A stretch of DNA of 64,000 nucleotides from contig JASJGS010000198.1 of assembly GCA_033791445.1 (NCBI GenBank), positions 1 through 64,000 of the forward strand, in the 5' to 3' direction. The notes below the pieces were generated by a model. The model did no database searches. It was not told where the DNA came from and saw only the letters and a program-made list of their open reading frames with translations. The translations under genes and the position numbers were made by a program. Position 1 is the stretch's first letter; every line of letters begins with the position of its first letter. Of this stretch, positions 1 to 8,679 are shown piece after piece. This DNA is from JANTGF01 sp033791445. GTDB taxonomy: Bacteria > Bacteroidota > Bacteroidia > Bacteroidales > VadinHA17.

Positions 1-326
1 ATTACCTGGGGATAGAAGATATGAATACAATCCTTTTCTCCAATGGTGATATTTCTGCTGACCAAGCCTGGGTTCTTTGTACACGGTTGGGCATTGAAAA
101 TATGTTTGTAATGAAAGGTGGATTGAATCATTGGGTTGAAACTATTCTCAAACCTGTTGCCCCTTCAGAATCAGCTCCAAATGAGGACTTTGCACTATTT
201 GACTTCAGAAAAGGAGCCAGTATTTATTTTGGAGGAGGTAGCATTGAAATAGAAAGTCAAACGGTTTCAGAACCTCTTCCCCAAGTCAGAAAAAAGAAGA
301 AAACAGTTATTGAAGGTGGTTGTTAA
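1..326 (+). CDS. Rhodanese-fold protein, 5' partial, catalytic Cys absent, cysteine-ended tail
   Basis: The frame is open to the left edge of the window, and the in-frame ATG at 21 lies inside the domain, so this is the C-terminal part of a longer gene. The visible part is the second half of a rhodanese fold: a beta strand, the active-site loop (FSNGD), a helix, then the MKGGLNHW segment usual for this family. The loop position that carries the persulfide cysteine in active rhodaneses is serine (residue 7 counted from the ATG at 21). A low-complexity linker follows, then a basic tail ending RKKKKTVIEGGC with cysteine as the last residue. The next gene has the same tail. Family assignment is good. 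Sulfurtransferase activity is doubtful, and a sulfur-carrier or metal-binding role for the tail is inference. Confidence 0.75.
   Translation, partial: YLGIEDMNTILFSNGDISADQAWVLCTRLGIENMFVMKGGLNHWVETILKPVAPSESAPNEDFALFDFRKGASIYFGGGSIEIESQTVSEPLPQVRKKKKTVIEGGC
285..326 (+). repeat. Tail-coding repeat, copy 1 (VRKKKKTVIEGGC)
   Basis: This is the last 13 codons plus stop of the first rhodanese-fold gene. It matches 959-1000. Over the last 36 bases the copies differ at four sites, all third-position and synonymous, and the encoded 13 residues are identical. Confidence 0.85.
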
Positions 327-355
327 ATAAAAGCCAAATAAAATATACATATATC

Positions 356-1000
356 ATGTTTCATCAAAAAAATCCAAAAAGGTTGTCAATTGCTTTAATA
401 TTTTTTCTTGCAATTATTGTTATAGGGTTGATAACCATCAGGAAACCTGATTTTTCCTACAAGACAAGCCCGGGTCAAATGATTGAATCCATAATTTCAA
501 TGGAGGATGATATGACACCAGAGGAGGCGATTTACTATGTTGAGGAGAGTGATCCTTTTTTTACTTTTGTGGATATCAGAAATCCATATGATTATATTCA
601 GGGACATGTTGAAAATTCTATTAATATTCCATTGACAGAATTATTATCAGATAAAACATTTGAAACACTTGATCAGTTTGTATTGGATTCCATAACTGTT
701 ATATTATATGGAAATAACCAGACAGATGCGAATGGACCCTGGATGATGCTTAAACAGCTGGGTTACAATAATGTGAAAGTGATGCTCGGAGGTTATGATT
801 ATTATTCAGAAGAACCTTCAGACTGGGAAGAAATGCCAGAGATCCCAGAGTATTATGTTGAGGATCCTAAATACGATATTGCTGAAATTCTTTTGGAGGC
901 AGCTTCATTCTCATCGGCTTCAGATGAAGTTGATCAACCTGCAGCCCCTGTAATACCCGTTCGTAAAAAGAAGAAAACAGTTATCGAGGGTGGGTGCTAA
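356..1000 (+). CDS. Membrane-anchored rhodanese-fold protein, catalytic Cys absent, cysteine-ended tail
   Basis: I start at the ATG at 356 (214 aa), 30 bp after the previous stop. A TTG at 320 would overlap the upstream gene and adds nothing domain-like. Residues 10-28 form one hydrophobic helix, so the domain is probably periplasmic. The rhodanese domain spans about 50-160, with the DIR element at 73-75, GH at 83-84 and NIP at 90-92. The active-site loop reads YGNNQ at 118-122, with glycine where the catalytic cysteine belongs. After an acidic, alanine- and proline-rich linker the protein ends in VRKKKKTVIEGGC. That terminal residue is the only cysteine in the protein. It probably forms a pair with the upstream gene. 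Function is unknown; the fold is clear. Confidence 0.78.
   Translation: MFHQKNPKRLSIALIFFLAIIVIGLITIRKPDFSYKTSPGQMIESIISMEDDMTPEEAIYYVEESDPFFTFVDIRNPYDYIQGHVENSINIPLTELLSDKTFETLDQFVLDSITVILYGNNQTDANGPWMMLKQLGYNNVKVMLGGYDYYSEEPSDWEEMPEIPEYYVEDPKYDIAEILLEAASFSSASDEVDQPAAPVIPVRKKKKTVIEGGC
959..1000 (+). repeat. Tail-coding repeat, copy 2 (VRKKKKTVIEGGC)
   Basis: This is the second copy of the tail-coding segment, matching 285-326. The differences (Ile, Glu, Gly and Cys third positions; Val third position; two changes within the Arg codon) leave the protein sequence unchanged. That points to selection on the tail rather than very recent duplication. Confidence 0.85.
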
Positions 1001-1041
1001 TTCCTATCAAATAGTATTTTTTACAAGATATTGTAGAATAA

Positions 1042-1067
1042 AAAATCCCGGCAATGACCGGGATTTT
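1042..1067. terminator. Bidirectional intrinsic terminator
   Basis: A perfect 10-bp inverted repeat, AAAATCCCGG / CCGGGATTTT, surrounds a 6-nt loop. It has an A-run on one side and a T-run on the other. It lies between the convergent rhodanese pair and the PLP enzyme gene and can serve both strands. Confidence 0.85.
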
Positions 1068-1085
1068 ATTGTATGGGGATTCTTA

Positions 1086-2267
1086 TTATACCTTCATCAG
1101 GGCCTGGTTAAGGTCCTCAATTAAGTCTTCCACATTTTCAATGCCTACAGAATACCTTACTAAACCATCGTCAATTCCTGCATCAATTCTTTCTTCCCTG
1201 GGCAAGGATGAGTGAGTCATAGAGGCTGGATGCTGGATAAGTGACTCAACACCTCCCAATGAAACAGCAAGCAATGCCAGGTTCATGTTATTCATAAGTT
1301 TCTCTCCAGCTGCAAGGCCACCTTTTAAACCAAAACTAATCATTGATCCAAATCCTTTCATTTGTCTTTTGGCGAGTTCTCGTTGTGGATGGGATTTCAG
1401 ACCAGGATATTTAACCCATTCGACTTTTGGATGTTTTTCAAGCCAATCGGCAATAATTCCTGCACTTTCCTGTGCTTTCTCAATACGGATTGATAAAGTC
1501 TTTACCCCTCGCAAAACCATAAATGCCTGGTGGGGATCCATGTTAAAACCAAGGTTTACCATCATTGGACGAACCTTTTTATACATTTCTTCTGTCCGGG
1601 TAACTATTATGCCACCTACAATATCGGCATGGCCATTAATAAATTTTGTAACAGAATGAAAAACAATATCAGCCCCTAAATCAAGAGGGTTTTGTAAATA
1701 TGGACTGGAAAAAGTATTGTCAACCACTAGAATTAAATCATTTTCTTTTGCAATTTTTGAACATGCTTCAAGGTCTGTCAATTGCATAGTAGGATTTGAG
1801 GGTGTCTCAATATATAATACCTTTGTATTTGGCTTTATGGCAGAAACAATATTATCCGTGTTAGAAGTATCAACATAGGTGGATTCCACACCAAATCTCG
1901 AAAAGTGTTTTTCCATAATCACTCTTGAAGGACCATAAACAGAGGCAGTACTAATCATATGCGCACCCTGATTTAGCAGCGCCATATAAATAGAGGTAAC
2001 TGCACCCATTCCTGATGAAGTAGCAATAGCTCCAAATCCATTTTCTAGTGCTGTTATATTCTTTTCAAGCGCATGGATAGTTGGATTGGCTATCCTGGTA
2101 TAAATATAACCGTCATCTTTTCCAGCAAAGCGGTCTGCACCTTCTTTTGCATTTCGAAATGCAAAGGTAGAAGTCTGATAAATTGGCACATTGACACTTC
2201 CAAGTTCATCCAACTCAGTGCCAGCATGTACCATTTTGGTGTTGAATCCAGGGTTTTTAATTTTCAT
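1086..2267 (-). CDS. PLP-dependent trans-sulfuration enzyme (cystathionine gamma-synthase / methionine gamma-lyase family)
   Basis: 393 aa, the usual length for the Cys/Met metabolism PLP family (fold type I). SGM at 85-87 lies in the phosphate-binding region, Asp183 in VVDN contacts the PLP ring nitrogen, and Lys208 in SVTKFINGH is the Schiff-base lysine. Tyr111 corresponds to the active-site tyrosine. The residue two positions later, cysteine in classical methionine gamma-lyases, is Pro113 here. I therefore leave the reaction open between cystathionine gamma-synthase, a cystathionine or methionine gamma-lyase and O-acylhomoserine sulfhydrylase. It lies 51 bp downstream of mlaF on the same strand. 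The two genes are not obviously related in function. Confidence 0.85.
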   Translation of the reverse strand: MKIKNPGFNTKMVHAGTELDELGSVNVPIYQTSTFAFRNAKEGADRFAGKDDGYIYTRIANPTIHALEKNITALENGFGAIATSSGMGAVTSIYMALLNQGAHMISTASVYGPSRVIMEKHFSRFGVESTYVDTSNTDNIVSAIKPNTKVLYIETPSNPTMQLTDLEACSKIAKENDLILVVDNTFSSPYLQNPLDLGADIVFHSVTKFINGHADIVGGIIVTRTEEMYKKVRPMMVNLGFNMDPHQAFMVLRGVKTLSIRIEKAQESAGIIADWLEKHPKVEWVKYPGLKSHPQRELAKRQMKGFGSMISFGLKGGLAAGEKLMNNMNLALLAVSLGGVESLIQHPASMTHSSLPREERIDAGIDDGLVRYSVGIENVEDLIEDLNQALMKV

Positions 2268-2318
2268 TTGGATATTGAAATAGGATTTTAATTATATTAT
2301 AAGTATTCACTTAAAAAA

Positions 2319-3071
2319 TTAGTAGTATTTCTTTAATTGTTTTGCCAGATTGTTAGCAAATACAAAATCATTTAATTCCTGATTATCTGTTCTAAGAATT
2401 TCTTTATTGCTCCCTTCCCAGAATTTCCTCCCCTTATAGATAAATATAACTTTCTCACCAATCTCCATTACAGAATTCATGTCATGGGTATTGATAATGG
2501 TTGTTGTCTTAAATTCTTCTGTAATTTCCTTGATTAAGTTGTCTATAACAATGGCTGTTTTAGGATCAAGCCCAGAATTCGGTTCATCGCAAAAAAGATA
2601 ATCGGGGTTTAATGCAATTGCTCTGGCTAATGCAACCCTTTTCTGCATTCCACCACTAATTTCAGAAGGGTATAAGTGATTGGAGTTAACGATATTCACC
2701 CGGGTTAGATAAAAATTGGCCCTTTCACGTTTTTCTTCTTTCGTTAAATTAGTAAACATATCCATCGGATAAACAACATTTTCTTCAACAGTGGCTGAGT
2801 CAAATAGAGCGCCTCCCTGAAACATCATCCCTATGTTTTGCCGCACTAATTTTTTCTCAGAAAAGCTCATTTTATTGAACACAATATCATCATAAATAAC
2901 TTCCCCCTCATCGGGGTCAAATAGTCCAATAAGGCATTTTAGAAAAACAGTCTTTCCAGATCCACTCTGACCAATTATCAAGTTTGTTTTTCCTTGATCG
3001 AATTTCACTGAAACATCTTCCAGCACCTGTAACTCCCCAAATCTCTTCCAAATGTTTCTTGCTTCTATCAT
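2319..3071 (-). CDS. mlaF: MlaF-like ABC transporter ATPase
   Basis: 250 aa, one ABC ATPase domain. Walker A is GQSGSGKT (34-41), the Q-loop Gln is at 85, the signature is SGGMQKR (139-145), Walker B is YLFCDEP (158-164) and the switch His is 196. The ISGGM-x-KR signature is typical of the Mla/Mkl/TGD lipid-trafficking branch. In that system the ATPase drives phospholipid movement between the inner and outer membranes through MlaE and an MCE-domain protein. The gene overlaps mlaE by 4 bp, indicating translational coupling. No MCE (MlaD) gene follows; the next gene is the PLP enzyme, so the partner must be elsewhere. Confidence 0.9.
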   Translation of the reverse strand: MIEARNIWKRFGELQVLEDVSVKFDQGKTNLIIGQSGSGKTVFLKCLIGLFDPDEGEVIYDDIVFNKMSFSEKKLVRQNIGMMFQGGALFDSATVEENVVYPMDMFTNLTKEEKRERANFYLTRVNIVNSNHLYPSEISGGMQKRVALARAIALNPDYLFCDEPNSGLDPKTAIVIDNLIKEITEEFKTTTIINTHDMNSVMEIGEKVIFIYKGRKFWEGSNKEILRTDNQELNDFVFANNLAKQLKKYY

Positions 3072-3808
3072 GATAGCAATAATTGAGTAAGTATTACATT
3101 GAAAAGAAGCACTACTACACTACTATATACAACCGCCTGAGTACTGGCCTTGCCTACTTCAAGAGAACCTCCAGTAGCATAATAACCATTGTAGGATGAG
3201 ACGGATGTGATAATAAAAGCAAAAACAACGGTTTTTACCATAGCATAAGTAACATAGAAAGGAACAAATGCATATTGAACACCATAAATAAATTCTTCAG
3301 ACGAAACAACTCCGGTAGCCATTACGGCCACCCACCCTCCGAATAATCCAATAATAATACTTATAGTAGTTAATAGTGGATTAAATATAACAGCGGCCAT
3401 TATTTTTGGAAAAATAAGATAACTGGCCGAATTCACACCCATAATTTCCAGGGCATCAATTTGCTCTGTCACCCGCATAGTGCCAAGTTCTGAGGCAATA
3501 TTGGAACCTACTTTTCCTGCCAGAATTAGTGCAATAAGGGTCGAAGAGAATTCAAGTATGAGTGAGTCGCGACATCCAAGTCCAATAAGATAGGTAGGTA
3601 AGAAAGGATTTTCTAAATTGTAGGCAGTTTGTAATGTGATAACAGCGCCCATAAAAGCAGAGATGATCATCACAATACCAATAGAGTCTATAACTAGCTT
3701 TTGAATCTCTTTCATGAATTGCTTGTAATAGACGCTCTTTTTTTCTGGAGGAGAAAAAACCTTGAATAACAGGAGGAAATATCTTCCGATATGATAAAAT
3801 ATGTTCAT
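3068..3808 (-). CDS. mlaE: MlaE-like ABC transporter permease
   Basis: 246 aa integral membrane protein with about five hydrophobic segments. It has the conserved MlaE core: GAVITLQ near 55-61, then the AGKVGSNIASELGTMRVTEQ-type coupling segment around 117-136 that contacts the ATPase. It is the inner-membrane permease of the phospholipid transport system energised by the overlapping mlaF product. It is the first gene of the minus-strand group and is divergent from manC across a 187-bp gap, which should hold both promoters. Confidence 0.9.
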   Translation of the reverse strand: MNIFYHIGRYFLLLFKVFSPPEKKSVYYKQFMKEIQKLVIDSIGIVMIISAFMGAVITLQTAYNLENPFLPTYLIGLGCRDSLILEFSSTLIALILAGKVGSNIASELGTMRVTEQIDALEIMGVNSASYLIFPKIMAAVIFNPLLTTISIIIGLFGGWVAVMATGVVSSEEFIYGVQYAFVPFYVTYAMVKTVVFAFIITSVSSYNGYYATGGSLEVGKASTQAVVYSSVVVLLFNVILTQLLLS

Positions 3809-3995
3809 ATTACAAAAGTGATCTTAAAATTACTAATATTTTTATGAATCACTTAATAATATAATCTAATCATTAATATGTCAGGCCTTTTTATTAACAG
3901 TTTCGGTTAAAAATTAGTACCTCAAGTTTCAAATAATCTAGTTAGAATAGAGAGATTTTTTTAACTTTACTACCTGTACAACTAATCCCAATAAA

Positions 3996-5090
3996 ATGGT
4001 AAATAAAAATAATTTCTGTGTTATAATGGCTGGAGGAGTTGGAAGTCGATTTTGGCCATTGAGTAAAGCTTCTTTGCCTAAGCAGTTTATAGACATTCTT
4101 GGTACTGGGAAAACACTGTTACAACAGACCTATGAAAGATTCCTTCCTGTCTGTCCAAAGGGAAATATTTTTATAGTATCAAATATTGAATATGGCGACC
4201 TAATAAGGGAGCAATTGCCTGAAATTGAAGAATACCAAATAATGCTAGAGCCCATGAGGAAGAATACTGCCCCATGTATAGCCTATGCCAATTACAGGAT
4301 TAAGCAGATTAATAAAAACGCAGATATTATTGTTGCCCCCTCAGATCATTTTATTACAGACGAGGATAAATTTGTCCATATACTCTTGAAGGGATTGAAA
4401 TTTGTACGAGAAAACGATGCATTATTAACACTGGGTATTCATCCCAGCAGACCAGAAACTGGATATGGATATATTCAGGTAAACAAGCATTCTGTAAGTG
4501 ATGAATATCCAGATTTGAAGAAGGTTAAAACATTTACTGAAAAACCCGACCTTGATCTTGCTAAGGTCTTTTTAAAGAGTGGTGATTTTTTCTGGAACTC
4601 TGGCATATTTTTATGGTCGTTAAATTCGATACAAAATGCTTTTGATAAGCATCTTGTTGAAGTTTCTGCTTTATTTAATGAGCTTGTGACAGGACTTGAT
4701 CCTACACAAGAGGCAGAAGCAGTTTTATCGGCATATTCTGGTACACGAAATATTTCCATTGATTACGGTATTATGGAGAAAGCAGAGAATGTTTTTGCTC
4801 TTTGTTCCGGGTTTGGATGGTCTGATCTGGGTACCTGGAGTTCCATGTATGATCATTCATCCAAAGATATTTATGGGAATGTTGTCACAGCTGAAAATGC
4901 CATGCTGTATGATTCAGAGGATTGTATTGTAAACGTTAGTGGTGAAAAACTGGTAGTTTTGCAAGGTCTTGATAACTATATTGTAGTAGAAACAGAAAAG
5001 ACTCTCTTAATCTGCAAAAGGGAAGAGGAGCAAAAGATAAAGCAGATAGTAAATGATGTAAAAATCAGAAAAGGCGAGGAGTTTATATAA
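3996..5090 (+). CDS. manC: Mannose-1-phosphate guanylyltransferase
   Basis: 364 aa, single nucleotidyltransferase domain. It makes GDP-mannose from mannose 1-phosphate and GTP, a precursor of mannose- and fucose-containing surface glycans. The nucleotide-binding loop MAGGVGSRFWPLS is at 11-23 with PKQF at 28-31. PSDH is at 115-118, RPETGYGYI at 152-160, FTEKP at 180-184 and WNSGIF at 200-205. The mannose-6-phosphate isomerase domain found in bifunctional homologues (about 470 aa) is absent. It is monocistronic, with a terminator directly downstream. A near-consensus -7 element (TAACTTTA) is visible at 3962-3969, but its -33 partner is weak. Confidence 0.92.
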   Translation: MVNKNNFCVIMAGGVGSRFWPLSKASLPKQFIDILGTGKTLLQQTYERFLPVCPKGNIFIVSNIEYGDLIREQLPEIEEYQIMLEPMRKNTAPCIAYANYRIKQINKNADIIVAPSDHFITDEDKFVHILLKGLKFVRENDALLTLGIHPSRPETGYGYIQVNKHSVSDEYPDLKKVKTFTEKPDLDLAKVFLKSGDFFWNSGIFLWSLNSIQNAFDKHLVEVSALFNELVTGLDPTQEAEAVLSAYSGTRNISIDYGIMEKAENVFALCSGFGWSDLGTWSSMYDHSSKDIYGNVVTAENAMLYDSEDCIVNVSGEKLVVLQGLDNYIVVETEKTLLICKREEEQKIKQIVNDVKIRKGEEFI

Positions 5091-5091
5091 A

Positions 5092-5121
5092 AAAAGCGCT
5101 TAGAGATATCTAAACGCTTTT
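5092..5121. terminator. Bidirectional intrinsic terminator after manC
   Basis: A 13-bp hairpin stem with one mismatch, AAAAGCGCTTAGA / TCTAAACGCTTTT, and a 4-nt loop (GATA), followed by a T-rich run. It lies between convergent manC and gldN and can stop transcription from both sides. Confidence 0.85.
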
Positions 5122-5140
5122 ATTTTATTTTACCATTGGA

Positions 5141-6010
5141 TTAATATTCCCAAAGGTCTTGTTCGAAGTCAAATATGACCTGTTTGATTCTTTCTGACTC
5201 AAGAAGTGCATTTTTCCCAAGTTCATATTCATTTACCATGCGATTATCATATACATTCGATTCAGCAAGAATGAATCCATCAAATCTACGTTGAAGAAGT
5301 ACAGCATCATATGATATCCTGTGTGCATCGTTATAACGGTTAAATGCCTCGAAGTTTGCAAATGCTCTTCTGAATGGGTCATATTTTATCCAGAATAACC
5401 TTCTTTTTTCAAGAGAATTTGTTTCATTGTTAAAGGATATTCGAATGGGGCAAATTCCTAATATTCGAACCTGAAGTGAAGATAGCTTACTATCGAAGTA
5501 CCAAACTTCCTGAATAATATATTGCATTACTTCAGATGAGGTAATTCTATTTTCAGAAATGGCCCATTCTCCATTACCACTGCCATCAAGATCAGGAACC
5601 CAAACAGAATCCATACCGGCTCCAAACTTTAAATTAATATCCTCCTGTGTTATCTGGATTGTCATATCATCTCCTGCATCAGCATCATATGCATAAACAT
5701 TTTCACCTGACTTAAGAGTATTCAGAATTACATCAATAAAGCTATTCCAATCACCCTGTGGTTCGGTTGGATAATATAATGGTTGATTCATTTTTTCTCT
5801 AAGATCAACCATGCGCCATACCTTTTTTGCCCACAGAACATCTGCTTCACGCAAAGGTGGATAGGGAGCTGGTGATCGTTGACCAATTTGTTTGGTATAG
5901 ATCCATTCCTCCTGGTTCTGTGATGCCTGCCCACTCTGAGCATTTAATATTTGTGCAGAGCTGGTGATCAAGATGATCATTACTGCAATTATTCCAATTA
6001 TCTTTTTCAT
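5141..6010 (-). CDS. gldN: T9SS ring protein GldN/PorN
   Basis: I start at the second Met (MKKIIGIIAV, 289 aa), which gives a clean signal peptide ending around LNAQ. The upstream Met at 6031 would add seven residues and overlap gldM. The mature protein has the GldN/PorN features: an N-terminal READVLWAKKVWR segment, LREKMNQPLYYP, the KRRLFWIKYDPFRR block near 225 and an acidic aromatic C-terminus. In characterised systems GldN forms the periplasmic ring with the GldK lipoprotein and contacts GldM. It is the last gene of the porP-gldKLMN operon, 24 bp after gldM, and is bounded downstream by the bidirectional terminator. Confidence 0.93.
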   Translation of the reverse strand: MKKIIGIIAVMIILITSSAQILNAQSGQASQNQEEWIYTKQIGQRSPAPYPPLREADVLWAKKVWRMVDLREKMNQPLYYPTEPQGDWNSFIDVILNTLKSGENVYAYDADAGDDMTIQITQEDINLKFGAGMDSVWVPDLDGSGNGEWAISENRITSSEVMQYIIQEVWYFDSKLSSLQVRILGICPIRISFNNETNSLEKRRLFWIKYDPFRRAFANFEAFNRYNDAHRISYDAVLLQRRFDGFILAESNVYDNRMVNEYELGKNALLESERIKQVIFDFEQDLWEY

Positions 6011-6034
6011 ATCTAGAAACTTTATAATCATGAA

Positions 6035-7672
6035 TTATTGAATTTTAAATACAACTGCACCATCAAGCCTCACAACTTTCCCATCAGGACCTTTTGCCTT
6101 TATATCCTGAAAAACTATCTGGTCATTTTTTCTCAATTGGTTGAACAATTGTTTTTGTTGTGGTGTAAAAGTATTACTCTTTGCATCACGGTCGATCATA
6201 AATCCTTTGTCATTGATTGAAACTCTAAAGCTGGTAACCGTCCATTTGATATCGAAATCAAAGTTTTCTAATTCGGCTGCAACCCCTCTTTGAGCTTTCA
6301 GAACATTCAACTGAATTGGGCCACCTTTTTTTCCTGCAATTTTTGCAACAGGTGGAGGAACGGGTTTAACCCTAAATTTAACAGGTGCAAAAGTTCTTCT
6401 CTGCCCATTTACTTCGGCTGAAATAGTAATATTTGCATCAGTACCAACCCTGGTAGGATTTACTATATAGGATCCTCTAAATCGAGGGTGTCTTCCTTTT
6501 CGGATCCGACCGTTCGACATACTTACACTAATTTTACTCTGATCAACTCCAGGAACAGAAATATCAACTGGATTATCAACACCAGTATAAAATACATTCA
6601 TGGCCGTGGGTGATACAACAACATTGGGTGCTACCACAGAATAAGTTTGCTCAAATGGATAAACCTGTTCAGAGCCATCGGGAGCTTTTACCTTGATTAA
6701 ACCACCCCAGGATTTATCACCCAATGAGGAAGGCTTGATTTTATATACACCCATTCCACTATCATCAATTGTTAGTGTTTGAGAAGCCCCAGTCATCTCA
6801 TATGTAGTTGTTCCATCGTCTTTTCTAATGCTTCTAAATGGTCCAACTTGTATAGTAGGCCTTGATGTAGAGTCCATGGCAGCAATAAAAACCTTGGCTT
6901 CATAATTGTTTCCCTGCATTACAGAATTTGAGCCCATAACTTGAGGAACAAGTTTATTTACGCGTATATCAGCTGCACCAATCTGGCTATAAAAGAAATC
7001 AAGCGCATCTGCCTCAGCATTTCTCACATCGTTTTGTAGTTTTGATAATATTGTAACTACAGCAACCAGTGGAAGCGCTTGGAAATTATGCATTTCCCAT
7101 TGAGAAGTTGTTCCATCAAGCTCTTTTACATCTTCAGTGTCAAGACTGTTTTCAATAGCATGTGTAACATTGGGATGATTCTCACCAATCTGTTCCAATA
7201 GAAATGTTCTATAGTCAACAAGTGCTGCTTTTAAATCAAATGCTTTCCCATTATTGTTTGCACCGATCATTACTTCTGAAGGAACATTCAGGTCATCAAT
7301 CTTCTGGATTTTTTCGGTGTTTACTCTACCATCTTCAATAGCTTCACTATCTTCACCTTCCGCTTTCGTTACAATTTCGACTTTAAGAGCAGCCATATAA
7401 TCGAACAATTCATTTGCCCGGCTTTGTACAGCTTTTGCTTTTGTTACCCAGGGAGCTGACTTTTTAGGGTTGGCGATGGACTTGGTTGTAAAATCAGCAT
7501 ATACGGAATTGTTTTTTTCCATAAAATTTGCTGTTGTTTTTGTAAGACCTTCATCAACAACTTTAAAAGCTTCAACTGCCTCTTTAGATACATTCAGCGC
7601 TAACAATGCAGTTAGTACTAAATACATCATTCCAATCATTTTTTGTCTCGGAGTTTCTTTTCCGCTAGCCAT
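6035..7672 (-). CDS. gldM: T9SS/gliding motor protein GldM/PorM
   Basis: 545 aa. A short cytoplasmic N-terminus is followed by one transmembrane helix (about 12-28, MIGMMYLVLTALLALNV, the family hallmark) and a long periplasmic region. In known structures that region folds into four domains (D1-D4) that reach GldK/GldN near the outer membrane. GldM with GldL forms the proton-driven rotary motor that powers T9SS transport and gliding. The D2-D4 part here includes the VVSPTAMNVFYTGVDNP-type segment and the C-terminal VKPVPPPVAKI region typical of the family. It lies 54 bp downstream of gldL in the same operon. Confidence 0.95.
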   Translation of the reverse strand: MASGKETPRQKMIGMMYLVLTALLALNVSKEAVEAFKVVDEGLTKTTANFMEKNNSVYADFTTKSIANPKKSAPWVTKAKAVQSRANELFDYMAALKVEIVTKAEGEDSEAIEDGRVNTEKIQKIDDLNVPSEVMIGANNNGKAFDLKAALVDYRTFLLEQIGENHPNVTHAIENSLDTEDVKELDGTTSQWEMHNFQALPLVAVVTILSKLQNDVRNAEADALDFFYSQIGAADIRVNKLVPQVMGSNSVMQGNNYEAKVFIAAMDSTSRPTIQVGPFRSIRKDDGTTTYEMTGASQTLTIDDSGMGVYKIKPSSLGDKSWGGLIKVKAPDGSEQVYPFEQTYSVVAPNVVVSPTAMNVFYTGVDNPVDISVPGVDQSKISVSMSNGRIRKGRHPRFRGSYIVNPTRVGTDANITISAEVNGQRRTFAPVKFRVKPVPPPVAKIAGKKGGPIQLNVLKAQRGVAAELENFDFDIKWTVTSFRVSINDKGFMIDRDAKSNTFTPQQKQLFNQLRKNDQIVFQDIKAKGPDGKVVRLDGAVVFKIQ

Positions 7673-7726
7673 AATATCTATCTAGTTAAAGGATAAGCTA
7701 AGTAAATTATAATTGTGAACAACAAA

Positions 7727-8629
7727 TTATTTGTTCATTACATTCATTGCGGCAAGCATATTGCCATAAATTGTGTTCAGGGCAGATAAGTTTTCACTTA
7801 GCTTTGTAACTTCATCTTTGTATTTCCTTGTACTTTCTGCAGAACCTTGAAGATCTTCCATCATATTTTGTAAACCCTGATACAAATCTTCTGTATTCTG
7901 TAGATGATCGTTTGAACCTTGCAGCTGAAGCTCATACGCAGCATTCAAGGCTGAAAGATTCTTATTAAGTGACTCAAGATGGCTACCGTATGACTTACTT
8001 CCATCCTCTATATGAGTGAAAGACTCAGATAGTTTCTGATAGTTTGATCCTGATTCAGTAATCAAATTTGCAGTTTTATCATATGAATCTGATAATCTGT
8101 CAACAGAACCTTTTAAGTTTTGTGTAGATTCAACATAATTCTCTGTATGTGAATTAATTGTGTTGGCAGCTCTTTCTACATTATCAACATAGTGATTGGT
8201 TGCCAATGCTGCATCAGAAATATCACTCAACTTAGATGTTGTTTCATTTAGGCTACTTAATCCATTGCCTAACTTTCTGAACATATCAGGAGATATTTCG
8301 GCATTTTCAAGTAAACTATCAAACTTTTCAAGAGCTGAAGTATTGCTTAAAGAATGTTTGTGATAGCCATCAAGTTCTGATTCATCATCCAGGCCTGCAA
8401 GTTCAGGATATACCAGGCTCCAGTCGACCTCATCATGCCTGGGTTCAAAAGCAGAAAAGAAGAAAATAATAGCTTCTGTTATCAGACCAACGGTCAGAAA
8501 TAAACCCGCCATGTTCCAGTGCTGGATTTTAAACAATGCACCAATAATTACGATTGAGGCACCAAGTCCATAAAGTTTGGACATAAAATTCTTCCAACCG
8601 CTACTTTGTACAATTTCAGTAAGATTCAT
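7727..8629 (-). CDS. gldL: T9SS/gliding motor stator-like protein GldL/PorL
   Basis: 300 aa, close to the longer PorL type rather than the shorter Flavobacterium GldL. Two N-terminal transmembrane helices (about 17-35 and 40-60) are separated by the conserved KIQHWNMAG turn. Glu52 in the second helix occupies the place of the glutamate reported as essential for proton-coupled rotation. Residues from about 110 to 300 are soluble, rich in Ser, Asn, Leu and Glu, and look like a long helical cytoplasmic domain. GldL pentamers surround a GldM dimer in solved complexes. It lies 50 bp after gldK and before gldM. Confidence 0.94.
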   Translation of the reverse strand: MNLTEIVQSSGWKNFMSKLYGLGASIVIIGALFKIQHWNMAGLFLTVGLITEAIIFFFSAFEPRHDEVDWSLVYPELAGLDDESELDGYHKHSLSNTSALEKFDSLLENAEISPDMFRKLGNGLSSLNETTSKLSDISDAALATNHYVDNVERAANTINSHTENYVESTQNLKGSVDRLSDSYDKTANLITESGSNYQKLSESFTHIEDGSKSYGSHLESLNKNLSALNAAYELQLQGSNDHLQNTEDLYQGLQNMMEDLQGSAESTRKYKDEVTKLSENLSALNTIYGNMLAAMNVMNK

Positions 8630-8679
8630 AGGTCAATTTATTTATTGTTCAAAAAGATTAATTTAACTGTTAATTTGTT

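Noticed and set aside
320..355. TTG start extending the second rhodanese gene upstream
   Set aside because: It overlaps the first gene and adds polar residues before the hydrophobic anchor; the ATG at 356 gives the usual N-terminus.
1285..1659. Plus-strand ORF of 124 codons
   Set aside because: It lies wholly inside the PLP enzyme gene on the opposite strand and its translation has no domain-like pattern.
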